Origin: Daldinia sp. FL1419
Taxonomy: Eukaryota > Ascomycota > Sordariomycetes > Xylariales > Hypoxylaceae
Length of the DNA stretch: 64,000 nt
Assembly: GCA_025201765.1 (NCBI GenBank)
Contig: MU623352.1
Location: 186,001-250,000, forward strand
Direction: 5' to 3'
The translations under genes were made by a program, and so were the position numbers. The first letter of the stretch is position 1. Every line of letters starts with the position of its first letter. This document shows, piece after piece, positions 10,750 through 22,602 of this stretch. The notes beneath the pieces were generated by a model, which ran no database searches, was not told where the DNA came from, and was given only the letters and a program-made list of their open reading frames with translations.

Positions 10750-13083
10750 ATGTTCTCCGAATGTAAGTTGTGTTTTCCGCTCGTCGACTTATAAACCAAG
10801 CCTAACGCCGAGTTCCAAGATGCGTCTAGGTTCCTAGCCCAGTCGCAGTCCCGGTTATCTAACTTCGGCCAACCGGACAACAACGATTTCTCGAACCGAC
10901 AATCCCAGGCGACTGCAGGCCGGTTTTCGGGCAGACATCCAGCACGATCTTCGTATCAAACACGACTAGGAAATCCTTATCAACCTTCGAATTCGCGGTT
11001 CGGAGGCTTCTCCAGGTACAATACTACGTCGGATGCCCCGCTCTTCCATAGTGCCTTGAACGAGTATCGAGAAGACGAGGATGAGGACGATGCGAGAGAA
11101 GCTGCGGACCTCCGGGCCCTGCAACGCTCACGTCGGGTGTTTGTCTCAAGCCGGTTAGAAGAAAGCTCGGCTTCGGAGAACGACGACCTTCGCGCCTCGT
11201 CCGAACACAATGAGAGTGAGTCGTACGGGAACCTATATTCGAGCGCTCGTCCTATAGGCGGCATCAAAAGTAGCTGGAACGGGGAATCGAGCTTCAAGGA
11301 CAGGCATCAAAGACGCGATGTGGTCAAAGACCCAGACGGGTCGATTAGCTACCAGAATAAACAACAAAATTCCGATACAGATGAGAGCGGAAAGATGGTC
11401 GATATTGGTCTGGAATCGACGGTATTAGATAACGAGGTACCAGATGACCTCTTACAGGAGACTCCTACGGACTCAGCACCACCTGCGTTCCAGCAGTTTA
11501 AATCCGGGTCGGACGGTCCGAAAGGCGTAGCCGGGCGAAGAGGCTCAAATTTAGAGCACGATCAGCGTCTTATGAGACAGGCTATAGCAGAAGAGGACGA
11601 GGAAGAGGAAGGACGTAACGATATACCTGCACCAGCGCCCACACGAATGTATGGCGAGGTCTTTGTGCACGATCAATTCTTCGCATGGATCTATCTGATA
11701 GCCATCGCTTCCCTTTTCGCAACCTTTGTGTTAGTCTGGTTGCATACGTCCGTACCGGGTAGGAAGATTGGCGATACTATCTACACGACGCTGCACTCGT
11801 CGTTTTACCTGCTAGCGGTAGATACTTTAGTCTCGATCATCGTCGCCCTAGTCTGGATGGCAGCGCTGAGGTCCTTTGTGCAACCCTTAGCTCTGCTCAT
11901 CTTACTAGGCGTCCCGATCGTTCTATTCTCATTTTCATTGTATCCAATGATTTCTAGTTTTCAAGGACCTGATCACGGGACTCGGGTACAGGATGTGGTA
12001 ATGAGATATGCGGCTATTATTCCGGGCGGTTGCGCAATCGTTTGGGTATGGTTATTATACAAGGGGCGTCACGAAATACAGAAGGCAGTGGATATATTAG
12101 ACTTTTCCAGTCGCATCCTCGCGGCGAACCCAGCTCTGGTGCTTCTTGGGCTCGGTTCGCTGGGGTTCGTCGTAGGGTGGACGTGGGTATGGTTATGGAT
12201 GTTCACGAGAATCTTCCTTGGGGGGTACTTTTCCAAGTCACTTTCAGCCTTCGTCATCGGTACTGCGACCTGGTGGCTAGCGGTATTCTTCTTCCTTATG
12301 TACGTTTGGACCCTCTCCGTTATGAACGGTATCGTCCGCGCTACAACTGGAGGTACTGTTTCGAATTGGTATTTTTTCCGCAATAATCAGTCGCCCGCCT
12401 CGTCCAACGCCATCGTCAAGGGTGCTCTCGGGCACTCTACGACTACAGTATTTGGCACTATTTGCGCCTCTACCCTACTGTCTTTAGCGGTCCGAGTCCC
12501 TATCCTGATCCTACCCCGTCGAATCTCGGGCATTTTTGAGTTCATAGGCTGGCGTTTGGCTCCTCGCCCAGTGTCAGTTTTGACTAATCCCCTAGCGTTA
12601 ACGTATGCGTCGATTCACTCACTACCACTGATGGAGTCTGCGTCACAGCTTAGCAGAATACAATTTCTTGCTACGGGGCCTACTACAACTCTGACGCCGA
12701 GCGCATTCTCTCGGCGTGGGCAGTCGACAGCATCGTTGATGCCTTACAGGATGGCAAAGATGCTTCTTCACGCCGCACGATTCGTCATGTCGACAGCTTT
12801 AGGTTTCGCGGCATGGGTTATGACCGCACGGCAGTTACAAGTTCAGATTCCAGATGGCCCTGGTATCAGGGGTAGCGCATACGCGTACGTGGTTGGTATG
12901 GTAGCTAGTATGATCGGCTGGGGTGTACTAGGAGCGATGGAAGGTATACTCTCGGGTATCCTGGACGGTGTGCTTATATGCTACGCTAGTGAGAGGCGAC
13001 TAGGTAGCGAACGAGCCACGTATTGCATTGAGGCTGCACGGTTATTCGAAGAAAGGAGGTATGACGAAAGGGATATGGTTTGA
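10750..13083 (+). CDS. Choline transporter-like membrane protein (Pns1/CTL/SLC44 family)
   Basis: A polytopic membrane protein of the CTL/SLC44 family, for which the fungal reference is Pns1. The first exon is only 13 nt (10750-10762, Met-Phe-Ser-Glu plus one base). After intron 10763-10819 the frame runs to 13083, giving 758 residues. The N-terminal ~270 residues are hydrophilic, with acidic and Ser-rich segments (EDEDEDD, EEDEEEE). From the stretch VHDQFFAWIYLIAIAS onward about nine to ten hydrophobic helices follow, with polar loops such as KGRHEIQ and the late block GWGVLGAMEGILSGILDGV, typical of the family. The tiny first exon is supported because it joins in frame to an N-terminus that reads smoothly. 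Substrate specificity in fungi is not settled: yeast Pns1 has no proven choline transport. Confidence 0.88.
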
Positions 13084-13481
13084 TGGTATTTTTTGGATTA
13101 AACATTGCACCTTTAGCTTCGGCGTTAGCGTTAGGCCACCAACATGGGCAACAGGACAGGAGTCTCGAGATTGGACATTGCTAGAATTAAGACTATTTCG
13201 AGTGTTTCGCTACATTTGCCCCTGCGTTGAACACGCTTTGCGCTGTTTGCAACGTCGCGAGGTCCGTTCATTAGGCAGCTATGGGCTCTTGCGTTCGTCT
13301 CGATTGGCCAAACTGGTTTTATACGGGGTTTAATCATAAGAGGAGGTTTTCTGGCGGATCAGAATAATAGATCTGAGATGCATTATAAATAGGTGTGTTA
13401 GGTCGTAGAAAATGTGAGCATTCTATCTTTACTTTCCTCGCTCACACCCATCCATCCTTCTTTACTTCACACACACTCGAG
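13084..13481. other. Short intergenic region
   Basis: Nearly 400 bp between two plus-strand genes. No coding signal is evident beyond short chance frames. The last 80 bp before the next start is C/T-rich, consistent with a promoter and leader. Confidence 0.45.
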
Positions 13482-15066
13482 ATGGCGAATAATCGTTTTT
13501 CTTTTCTTCCCCTCGAAGATGTCGACGAGAAGACGGCGGATTGTTATGTTTGTTTCCCTCCCCCCGAAAGGTATGCAGAGGATGAATATGTTGGGGACAG
13601 GAAAGCCTGGGGGAGGATTCCGAGGAGGGTTGTCAGAACGAAGGGGGGGAAACCACACGTTGTGTGGAATAGTCCACGCGCGGATAGCCAAGGTAATAGG
13701 TCTTTTACGACATGACTGTGTGTTGCGTATGTGAATAGCTGAGATGGACTGACTGGTTGGTAGAGGAATTAGGAGAAAAACTACGAGAGGAGGCGAGGCG
13801 GAGGATGGAGGAGATTAGGAAGAAAGAGGAGGAGGAGGAGGAGGAGGAGGAGGAGGAGGATAAGAAGGATGAGGTGGATGAGGTGGATGGGGACGGACAC
13901 GGGCATAAGTTATACAAGAGCTTCGATAACGAGGAATCTGAAGATGGAGGCGGAGCCGAAGATGAAGCCGAAGCCGAGGATGAAGACGAAGATGAAGATG
14001 AAGATGGCTGGGAAGAGGTCGGCCCGTGGACAGCCCGAAAGTGTAAGGATTTGAAGCGTTGATGTTGTTCCTGGGTTTACCTTGTGCTTTTTGTGATCCT
14101 TGTAACATTCTGCTTGCTAGTTTTACTCGATATTTATCGTTCATCTTTTACAAAGTATGGTCTTGCCTTCTATTCTCTTCTATTCTATCCTAAGCGTTAT
14201 GGCGGAATTATTTATAGCTTACGTATAACTACCTCTTGTTAAAGGTTTAGCAAGTCAACTAACACAGCACTTCTAGGCACTGAGGACTACTACGCTGACT
14301 ACGTCCAGGAGCGGCCCACTGGAGACGGGGAGTGGCTCATGGTGGACGAGGTCTTAACCACGCTGACACCTGACGACGACGCCTGGCTCGCCGTGTCGGC
14401 CAAGCCAGAGTGGTTAGAAGGCCGGAACACGGCCGTGAGGCATCCGGGCCTGGTTAGGGGCTTGGTAAACAGCGTACGACGAGGCCGAGAGCCCACCAAA
14501 GAAAAAAAGCTTGATCTTAGCGATAGCTTCGTAGATATCGACTCCGGCGACGCGTCGGACTCGGATAGAATGACCGTTCGCAAACCGCCCAAGGGCTTCA
14601 CCGGACGGCAGCTCAAGCCTAAAGCCCAGGGAGAACCTTGGGATTTCATCGAAACTGAAGAGTTTTCGGATACCGAAGTCACGACCATGACGGTTTCGGC
14701 ACGACACCCGGCACTACCTACGACTACGGAAGACACTGGCCCCATCTGCGATATCTCGGGTCCCGTGCCCGTCAACCTGCCGACGCGCTCGCCGGCCACG
14801 AGCTTCCTCGAGAAGAGTGGCTCGTCTTCGTCGTCGATCCCACATTCGAGGCACCCGAGGCGGGAACGGCGATGGCGGCCAATGTCACCGTATCCGCGCC
14901 CGCGGGGGCGGCCAAGGAAGCCGTGTCATTCGGCGGCGGTGTTGGCGGCGGTGTTAGCGCCGTGATTGGGATGGGATGGGGTCTACAGGATAAGGGGGCT
15001 TTACTTGCAGACTATCTAGCAGTCTACTTAAGGTGGGGAATGGTTGCTTTAGGAGTTACGACGTGA
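13482..15066 (+). CDS. Acidic protein of unknown function, 3' structure unresolved
   Basis: Not recognised. The first exon (13482-13692) starts with MANNRFSFLPLEDVDEKTAD. It joins in frame to 13764-14042, which encodes a Glu/Arg-rich helix with an uninterrupted poly-Glu run (GAG repeat near 13826-13860) and an Asp/Glu-rich segment. A GTAAGG donor at 14043 and a CTTCTAG acceptor at 14276 join it to an exon encoding TEDYYADYVQERPTGDGEW and continuing in one frame to about 14680. After that the coding-like frame changes: from roughly 14803 to 15066 the +1-class frame reads WLVFVVDPTFEAPEAGTAM and a Gly/Ala-rich tail, while the earlier frame turns Arg/Pro-rich. Either a further intron (for example 14678-14817) or a frameshift lies there. 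An alternative is that the gene stops at 14062. Its charge suggests a nuclear or cytoplasmic disordered protein. Confidence 0.55.
13826..13860 (+). repeat. (GAG)n trinucleotide repeat in coding sequence
   Basis: An almost perfect run of GAG triplets encodes consecutive glutamates inside the acidic protein. A GAAGAT/GAAGCC-type semi-repeat follows at 13950-14005. Both are likely to vary in length between strains. Confidence 0.85.
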
Positions 15067-16289
15067 TAGTTGAGTTATTCGATATTCGTCATGATTTTTA
15101 GAACGATGTCTTCATGGAGATTTTCACTCTTGATAGTTTCCTTAAATACCCGGTGATGGGACGTATTGACCGAAGTGGAGGAATTACATCCTTGCTTTCT
15201 AACCTCAGGAAGTATCACGGTTTGGTCCAGTCGAACCACGGTAACAAGAATGGCCGAGTTTCATGAATGTCGAGCAAATCCACTATTACCTAGGTTAGGT
15301 AGGTAAGTATTCGTTTTTATTACTACACAAACCCAAGGAGGCCAAGTCACAAATAACCACCGAGGTGGTTTAGGCTGGACCCCGTCTTATTACTAGTTAT
15401 CGTGGCTTGGAAGGTTGTAATTCGTAAGCTGGCTTAGATAGCAACAACTCAAATACTTGTGCGGCAGTGACTTACTATGTGTTGTCTTAAAGCCAGGGCC
15501 CCGTGACGTTGTCATTGTTGGTGTCGGTGTCGTCAGCTTGGTTCTCCGGGAGATATTCGCAATGTGAGAGTCCAAGACAGGAGAAGGTGCTCAGCCACAA
15601 TCTGGACAACCGATGATTGGACGGTGATTGGTTCCAACTTGGAGGTATCTAGTAGAGAAAGGGTCCGAGGGGCAAACAAGAAGTCACTATCGGTTACACA
15701 ATCGACCCGGGGAAGCTATTGGGTACTTGTCGGTACAAAGTACGGCAGTGACGATTATCGGCTTTGCGTTTTCCGAAGCTGCGAACATAGGAGGTTCCAA
15801 CTAATTTAGGGGCAGTGTTTGGGGTCCGTCTGGAGTTATACAAGCAGGTACATCCATTAGTATATCGCCTCATCGAATCATCTGCCCGTAGTAGAATCTA
15901 GAATTCACATTCCGATAGGAAACTGCAAGAGGTAGCCACCTTCCTGCAAATAATTGTCCTGTTACTATTTATTCGCATTTAGCTGACAAAAGACTTTCCC
16001 TGCAGTAACACCAATTTATCTTTTTATCTTTTTATCTTATTCCTCACGAACCGACCTAAATTAAATACATCTCTACATCGTCACTTGCATCTGTACTTTC
16101 TACCTATCTACATACTTCTTGGCTCACCTTCACCTCACATCAAACCACGAACCAAAACCCCTCCTTATCCTATCAAAAGGGACCAAGACCCCGCTCCCTC
16201 GTGCAAAGTCGATCAGTCAACCGATCAACCGACCATTTCATACCTCCATATTAATTACATAGACAAATCGCCTTCAAACTTCGATACGC
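15067..16289. other. Intergenic region upstream of the WW-domain gene
   Basis: About 1.2 kb. No convincing ORF: the 81-residue frame at 15564-15809 looks random. A TTACCTAGGTTAGGTAGGTAAG motif-like stretch lies near 15286-15307. The last 250 bp is C/T-rich with TTTATC repeats near 16015-16040, as in a promoter and leader. Confidence 0.45.
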
Positions 16290-17303
16290 ATGGCAGATTT
16301 CGCTCCTCCCTCCGGCCCGCCGCCTCCTAGGGTCCCGGAAGGCTGGGTCGCTCGCTGGAACGATCAATACCACGAATGGTGAGTTGCAATACCGCATTCC
16401 CTTCTATCCGCCGGATACAGCCAGCAATATTCTAACAAACTTGTCGCTAGGTTCTACGTCAATACCTATACTAAGAAATCCCAATGGGACAAACCTACCG
16501 AGCCAGCCGTAGACCCTAATCGCCACGACGATGGCGCGCCTCCCGGTCCGCCTCCGGGCTACACTCCAGGTTCCGGACCCGCGCCTACCGACAGCAAGAA
16601 CAACCCCTTCGTGAACGAAGCTACGAAGCCCGGCTATGGATCGAGCTCGCACATTGACGAGGACGCGGATGCTAGGCTGGCCAAGCAATTGCAGGAAGAA
16701 GAGAACGCTCGCAGTAGAGGCGCGGGTGCTGCTTCGTCGTATGCTAACACGCCTACGCCACCTCAGGGCTACTCGCCATATCCAGATCAATTACCTCCGC
16801 GCTCATCTGGTGGCAGCAGTAGCGATAAAGCAAAGGGTCTACTCGGAAAATTCTTCGGCGGCAGCAAGAACAAGCCTCACGCAGGCTATCCCGGCCAGCA
16901 ATACGGCGGCCAACCCTCCTACAGTCCCCAACCTCCTCCCCAACAGCCTTACGGCGGATACGCTTCCCCTCCCCCTCAGCAAGGCTACTACGGTGGTCCT
17001 TCCCCCCAGCCATACGGTGGTTACGGGCCTCCGCCGGGACAGCACGGCGGTTACGGCGGTGGATACCCCCCGCAAGGAGGATACCCTCCGCAGGGCGGAT
17101 ACTACGGCCAGCAACCGCCGAAGAAGAGTGGAGGCGGTATGGGTATGGCGGGAGGCGCCGCACTGGGTCTCGGTGCGGGATTGTTAGGCGGTGCGTTGAT
17201 TGCGGATACGATCAATGACGAACAGCAGGAGGCGTATGCGGAGGGGTACCAGGATGGAAACGATGGCGATTTCGGCGGGGGAGACTTTGGTGGGGATTTC
17301 TAG
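16290..17303 (+). CDS. WW-domain protein with Pro/Gly/Tyr-rich repeats (Wwm1-like)
   Basis: A 313-residue protein from exons 16290-16378 and 16451-17303. An N-terminal WW domain covers about residues 13-47 (PEGWVARWNDQYHEWFYVN, then SQWDKP), with both signature tryptophans and the closing Pro. A short charged helix (DADARLAKQLQEEE) follows, then a long low-complexity region of YGGY, PPPQQ and YPPQGGY units, then a glycine-zipper-like hydrophobic segment (GMAGGAALGLGAGLLGGALI) and an acidic, Gly/Asp-rich tail. This matches the layout of yeast Wwm1, a metacaspase-interacting WW protein. A metacaspase link here is inferred from that resemblance only. The WW domain should bind proline-rich ligands. 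Confidence 0.85.
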
Positions 17304-17888
17304 ACGCTGCTTTGAGTGTTGCGGTGCCGTTGGCTTTTTTTAATCACGCATACATATACATATCAATTGTCTTCTTCGCGTTTGTGTTTTTACTAGTAGT
17401 TCAGGGACACCTGGACTCGACATGAGAGCAGGAGAGTGGATCAGGAGAGTTGCGCTATGCTTTCCCAGATCAAGACGGACGAGACTCATATTGCGGCATT
17501 AGGAGGCGTTGGTTGTGAATAACACCAGATATAAGAATACGGACGAGAACGAGAAAGGGGATGATAGGGAGAACTCGATATCAGCATCGAGTTTAATGCG
17601 TTGGTATTATAGGTCTTGCGGCTGTGTTGCGCGGAAGAACACTCGTTCTAGGTGCTTAAATGTAGCCCTGCGATAGGTGGATCAATCCCTACAAGCAATT
17701 TAAAAGCCTACGCTGTCTTGCCTTTAAAAATCCTGTTAGAATGGTCATTATCGTGATTTTCCCTGTCCTGACTTGGATTTATGCTACCTTTTTTTTCCAA
17801 GTGCCGGAGTCTAACTATTTCTTCTGTATGCTGTATGTTTATATTACGCCTACCCTTTTCCCCTTCTCCCCTAGGACCCTTAAGCCAT
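17304..17888. other. Convergent 3' intergenic region
   Basis: 585 bp between the 3' ends of the WW-domain gene (+) and EMC7 (-). No gene is seen. It presumably contains both 3' untranslated regions. Confidence 0.5.
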
Positions 17889-18891
17889 CTACTTCTTCCC
17901 ACCTTTCCCAGAAGACGAAGACGACTCCGGCTCGTCCTTCTTGGAGCCCTGGCCGGCGAGGTACGCGGCCATGTCGAAATTGCCCATGGGGTTGGCGCCG
18001 GGCTGGGGACCGCCGCCCATGAGGCTGCTCATCGGGCTGCTCTTTTGCTGCTCTTCCCATTCGGCGCGCATTTCGGGATCCACTGTGGTGTTTGTTAGTT
18101 TGAGGTTGAGGTTGGGGATGAGGATGGGGGGAGAAGAGGGAGGGGGGGAATATATTGACTTACTATTCTCGATAAGCTTCGGCATGCCGATGAATAGAGC
18201 CATGCTGACGAGGCCCATGAGGATCATGGGGTTCTTGAGGATGCTAAGGATGGAAACTGCGGGCGAGTGGTGTTAGCTTAGTTCGGCGGTATATGAATTA
18301 TACATTTTCCCGTCTTTTTCATTGCTTATCTTTCGCCTCCCAGTCGGGGAGGCATGGAAAAAGAGGATATGAGAAAACAGGATACTCACAGGATCCCCTC
18401 TCGATGAAATACTCCTTCGGCCCCAAAGCCCTAACCGCGAACCCACCACCGCTCCGCGGGACCTCCTGGCCCTTGTTGTCCCAATCGTTGCCACGATACG
18501 TCTCCCACGCCCTCACCACCAGCCCGGCATCCTCCTTGGCCCCCGCCCCCGTACCCGGCTCGTCGGCGGGCGTGTGCGCCAGGACGTCGATCCGCAAGGG
18601 CACGAAGGCGTGCGTGGGGCAGTAGACGTCCGCGAGGTAGGACCCGGGGGTCACGTTCCGGAAGACGAAGAACCCGGCGGCGGAGAGCGGGGCGTCGTAG
18701 GCGGCGCGCAGGGCGGAGAGGGTGGCGTGCGTGCTGGAGGGGAGGATGTGTGGGTTGGGGAGGGACTGCGAGGACGGGACCCAGAGCGTTAGGGTCGTTT
18801 GGGCGGGTGCTTTGGCGGACGAGGCGCCGGCGGAGGGGCCGGGGAGAAGGGCGAGGGCGAGGGCGAGGGCGCTGAGGAGGGGGATTTGCAT
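17889..18891 (-). CDS. ER membrane protein complex subunit 7 (EMC7/Sop4 type)
   Basis: A subunit of the ER membrane complex, which inserts tail-anchored and multi-pass membrane proteins. Exons 18891-18390, 18256-18164 and 18082-17889 encode 262 residues. Residues 1-22 form a signal peptide (MQIPLLSALALALALLPG). A luminal beta-sandwich (DUF2012-type) follows, with FFVFRNVTPGSYLADVYC. A transmembrane helix lies in ILKNPMILMGLVSMALFIG, and the cytosolic tail holds the conserved PKLIENMDPEMRAEW and ends in Ser/Gly/Lys-rich sequence. The joined KNPMILM...MDPEMRAE block is the family's diagnostic core, and the intron boundaries restore it exactly. Confidence 0.92.
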
Positions 18892-19520
18892 TTTTCCCTG
18901 AGTTCTGGGTTTCTATAGTCTGTTTTGTTGGTGTATGGTTTGGTGGGAGAATGGGTTGGCGAGAAGGTTGATTTGGAGGTTGGCTTGGATGAAGCTGTGA
19001 GATTTGGAAAAGGGTGATGATGATGGATGTCTGTATCTGTATCTGTATCTGCGTTGTGAAAGTATGGGGTACGTACCCATGTATGTACCTTCGCACTTGT
19101 TGGAGCTCGATTGGAGCTGTGCATTGGAATATGTGGGGTCCTGTTAGTTGGGGGTTGTCAGCTAACCGTTAGGTAGTTATGGGAAGGGAGTGCTCTACTT
19201 TATAACACACTTGGGAAGGCGAGGCCCTAGGTATGTTATAAATACTTCCAATAGGAAGCTAATTTGCGAATTTCTTTTCTCCTCCCAATAATTCGGGGTT
19301 GTATTTTATATAATTGCACTTTGAAGTGTTTACTCGATCCTTATTTACCCTCATAGTTTCGAACAAGCGACTTGTCAATATCACACCTCAATAATGTTAT
19401 AGATCACCCGTCATTTCGGAACGATAGTCTTAATTTCTCTCCCCGTTCTAAGGTGAGGCTCATTTATAATCGAGTTGGGTATATAATTTAGGTACATCTT
19501 ACTCAAAGGCATTCGCGAGC
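18892..19520. other. Intergenic region between EMC7 and the sulfhydrylase gene
   Basis: 629 bp that should hold the EMC7 promoter and the 3' region of the neighbouring... upstream-lying sulfhydrylase gene, both on the minus strand. A short (TGTATC)n run sits near 19031-19050. No gene is seen. A longer minus-strand frame that enters from EMC7 is a shadow. Confidence 0.45.
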
Positions 19521-21122
19521 TTAAACCACGGTAGGTGCCTCATCTTGCTTAGTTGCACTTCCGGATCCTGCTTCTTCTCCCTTCGTTGTCGCAGCAGAGG
19601 CCTTCTTGAAAGACTGCTCAAAGTCGGCGATAATGTCGTCGATGTGTTCCGTACCAACGGAAATACGGATCAGATCCTCGGTTGTTCCGGAAGCAATCTT
19701 CTCTTCGTCTGATAGTTGCTCGTGTGTTGTAGTCCAGGGGTGGATAGCTAGGGTCTTGGAATCACCGACGTTAGCCAAGTTGGAAATCAGCTTAAAACCG
19801 TCGACGATTTGGCTGCCGGCAGCACCGCCGCCCTTGACACCGAAGCTGAGAACACCACCGAAGCCCCTCTTCAAGTACTTCTTGGCTAGTTCGTGGCTAG
19901 GATGGCTTTCCAATCCAGGGTATGACACCCAGCTCACATAGGGGCTAGATTCGAGGTACTTTGCGAGCGCAAGTGCGTTTTGTGCGTGCCTTTCGGCTCT
20001 TAAGCTTAGGGTCTCGAGACCGAGAATCAGTTGTTGGGCGCCAAAAGGATTTAATGAAGAACCCAGGTCACGTAGAATCTCGACTCGCACGCGAATGGCA
20101 AAAGAAACGGGGCCGAACGTTTCCCAAAATTTGAGGCCGTGGTATCCCTCCGACGGCTCATTGAATTGAGGGAAACGGGCTGCATTCTTGCCCCAGTCGA
20201 ACTTTCCGCTGTCGACGACAACACCAGCGATAGTAGTTCCGTGACCTCCAATCCACTTAGTCGCCGAGTGGACGACGATATCCGCACCATGCTCGATGGG
20301 CCTGACGAAATAACCACCAGCTCCGAAAGTGTTATCCACCTATTCATGTTAGCACTTGAATGCTTTGATATTGGATAAAACGTAAGCTACTCACCACCAC
20401 AGGAACACCCTTCTCGTGCGCAACCTTGGCAATCGCTTCGAAGTCTGGAACGTTGTACCGGGGGTTGCCAATGCTCTCGATATAGACAGCCTTAGTCTTG
20501 TCGTCGATAGCTGCAGCGAACTCTTCGGGCTTATCACTCTTGATGAACTTGGTCTTGATTCCAAGTCGCGCAATAAAGACCTTCAATTGGTTGTATGTGC
20601 CACCGTAGAGATTGGGGGTTGCGATAATGTTGTCGCCGAAATGAGCGAGAGCGGCGATGGCCATGAACTGGGCAGCCTGGCCGGAAGAAGCTGCGACGGC
20701 AGCTATACCACCCTCTAAAGCGGCAATGCGCTTCTCAAATACATCGACGGTAGGCTATAGAAACAAGATTAGAATGGGTTTAAGTTGCCAGACACGAGTA
20801 GTAGTTGTTACTAACGTTCATGAGCCGACTGTAAATATTGCCGAATTCCTTGAGGCCAAATAGCCTCGCGCCGTGTGCCGAGTCATTGAAGACGAAGCTC
20901 TATCGTCCATATTAGTTTCTAACGCCATCAACGCTTCGGGACCAGGGTTTACGAACAGATGTGGCGTATATAGGAACTGCACGAGAATTCGTCGCCGGGT
21001 CCGGCTGCTGGCTATATTAATGTTAGCTGCGAACATCTTCAGGCTGCTGCGTTATCGGCTCAGTGTTCGTACCCCGCGTGAAGCTGGAGAGTCTCAAAGT
21101 TCTTGCTTAATTCCTCTGCCAT
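19521..21122 (-). CDS. O-acetylhomoserine sulfhydrylase / homocysteine synthase (Met17/CysD type)
   Basis: A PLP enzyme of the Cys/Met metabolism family that makes homocysteine from O-acetylhomoserine and sulfide in the cytosol. Five exons (21122-21073, 21011-20957, 20899-20816, 20754-20395, 20339-19521) encode 455 residues, close to the ~440 usual for the family. The N-terminus reads ETLQLHAGQQPDPATNSRAVPIYAT. NIYSRLMNPTVDVFEKR, ASSGQAAQ and DNTFGAGGYF follow, and the PLP lysine is in VHSATKWIGGHG (about Lys211). The C-terminal extension (KKASAATTKGEE to APTVV) is Ala/Thr/Glu-rich and poorly conserved. Four introns crowd into the first 780 bp. The active-site wording favours the acetylhomoserine type over cystathionine gamma-synthase. 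Sulfur control is likely but no clear Cys3/MetR site was identified. Confidence 0.94.
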
Positions 21123-22602
21123 TGCGACTAGGTTTGAATATAAGTTGAAGATCCGCGTATACGGAGGGGTCGCCTGTCGTGTAAGTGGGATGATGTATGG
21201 GCTTTGAGTGGTATCGAACCAGATATCACAAAGTCCAGTGAACTTGGAAGAACAGAATAGGTATTTGAATCGACGAGCTACAAGATTTACTGCAGGAAGA
21301 AAGGGTATTGCTTAACTAACTTATATGTAGATATATACTTGCCCGCTATAGACGACTTCCCGACAGAGGTACCCTTCCCGAATCGTTACTCCTGGGCTCC
21401 TACATTAGGGAATTATGGAGTCGGGGTAAAAAGCACGCCATCGACTTATCGCTCATACGCTTGTCTTGTAAGCCATCGTATACCCGGCTAGGATGGGGGC
21501 GATCAAAGTACAAAGCTGCGTGCACCTAGCTCTACTAGTGAATTTGTATTTCTGTCGTGTAAGTCCGTGTAAGTCGCCGACCTCCTACGGTGAACTTTAC
21601 TTCTACGTCGAGGGCTTTTTTACTGGTTCTATTTGATAAAGTATAATGTAAATCGATCTTATTCTACTCAATCTTGTAACAGCTTTACTTGATAAACACC
21701 TATATTTCTGTAAGATGACTATCAACAGTATTTTGATATTTTCACTGGCCATCGAGGTATTAACTTTCGAGAAATTGGGGCAGAATTTAGGAGGGGTTCA
21801 CCGCGGGGCATCCCACGCAAGTTTCTTTGAGAAATCACTAAAACTACCTAGGTAGGTACCTAACCTTAGGTAGGTAGCAAGCTACGAGTCCGTACCTATG
21901 GCGGGGTATATTACCAAACATCATCCCGTAGCTGTATTGCGACAGATTTAGTATTCCCTATACCGGCAAGTGGGAAGGATATCGGGGTAGGATTCTGCAC
22001 AAGTTAGCCGCTGACAACGGTTTTGCAGTTTGAGTTATTACATACTAACTAACTATGTAACCTAACTGGTTAGGTCAGTTACTTCATCTAGATTTCATTA
22101 GGATAAGGCTTACCGACATTGCCCTTTCAACTTGTACTCCCCTAACGAATTATTATCTATAACTACTCCAAAAAACAACAAAGCAAATCAAGTATCTCAA
22201 GCGCAAAAAAGTGGTGGTATATTGAATTTACTCGTCCCGTCTTCGTAACAAGGGTTCTATCAAATGAGCTCCCCTTCATTGTAGGTGACTATTATCTTTT
22301 CAAATAGTCATCAAAACGCCCATCGAACCCCCCATGGATATAAAGTGGCTAGTCATCTAGACCGAGCCTGAATTCCCAAATTCCCTAATCCTCTCGTCCC
22401 ATAACCCTCCAACCCTGACCCCCAAGTTTTGCAGTTCTACTGTCTGCAGGATATAAACCCCCTTAGCCTTTACCCAGATGTAAGTAAACGTGCTCCCAGC
22501 GCCCGATAGCCTTCTGGTCCGCCTGGAAGTCGAGCGACGGTCGGTACGGCGAAAGAGGAATGTCCGTATAACCGCGACTCCCGACGGATAGCCCGCCGGA
22601 GC
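21123..22602. other. Intergenic region, sulfhydrylase promoter side
   Basis: About 1.5 kb between the sulfhydrylase start and the 3' end of the MARVEL gene, both on the minus strand. No ORF of note. A palindromic CTACCTAGGTAGGTACC stretch and a second TTAGGTAGGTAG lie at 21844-21877. TAACTAACTA-type repeats occur near 22045-22080. Confidence 0.45.

Noticed and set aside
14043..14062. Stop of the acidic gene at 14062 instead of splicing at 14043
   Set aside because: Not excluded, but the strong GTAAGG donor and the in-frame, protein-like downstream exon favour splicing, so the longer model was reported.
18431..19096. 221-codon minus-strand ORF overlapping EMC7 in another frame
   Set aside because: It overlaps the EMC7 signal-peptide exon out of frame and is Arg/Pro-rich, typical of a GC-rich shadow.
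21844..21877. Direct and inverted AGGTAGGT units considered as a CRISPR array
   Set aside because: Units are short, unevenly spaced and scattered over the whole window of a eukaryotic genome.
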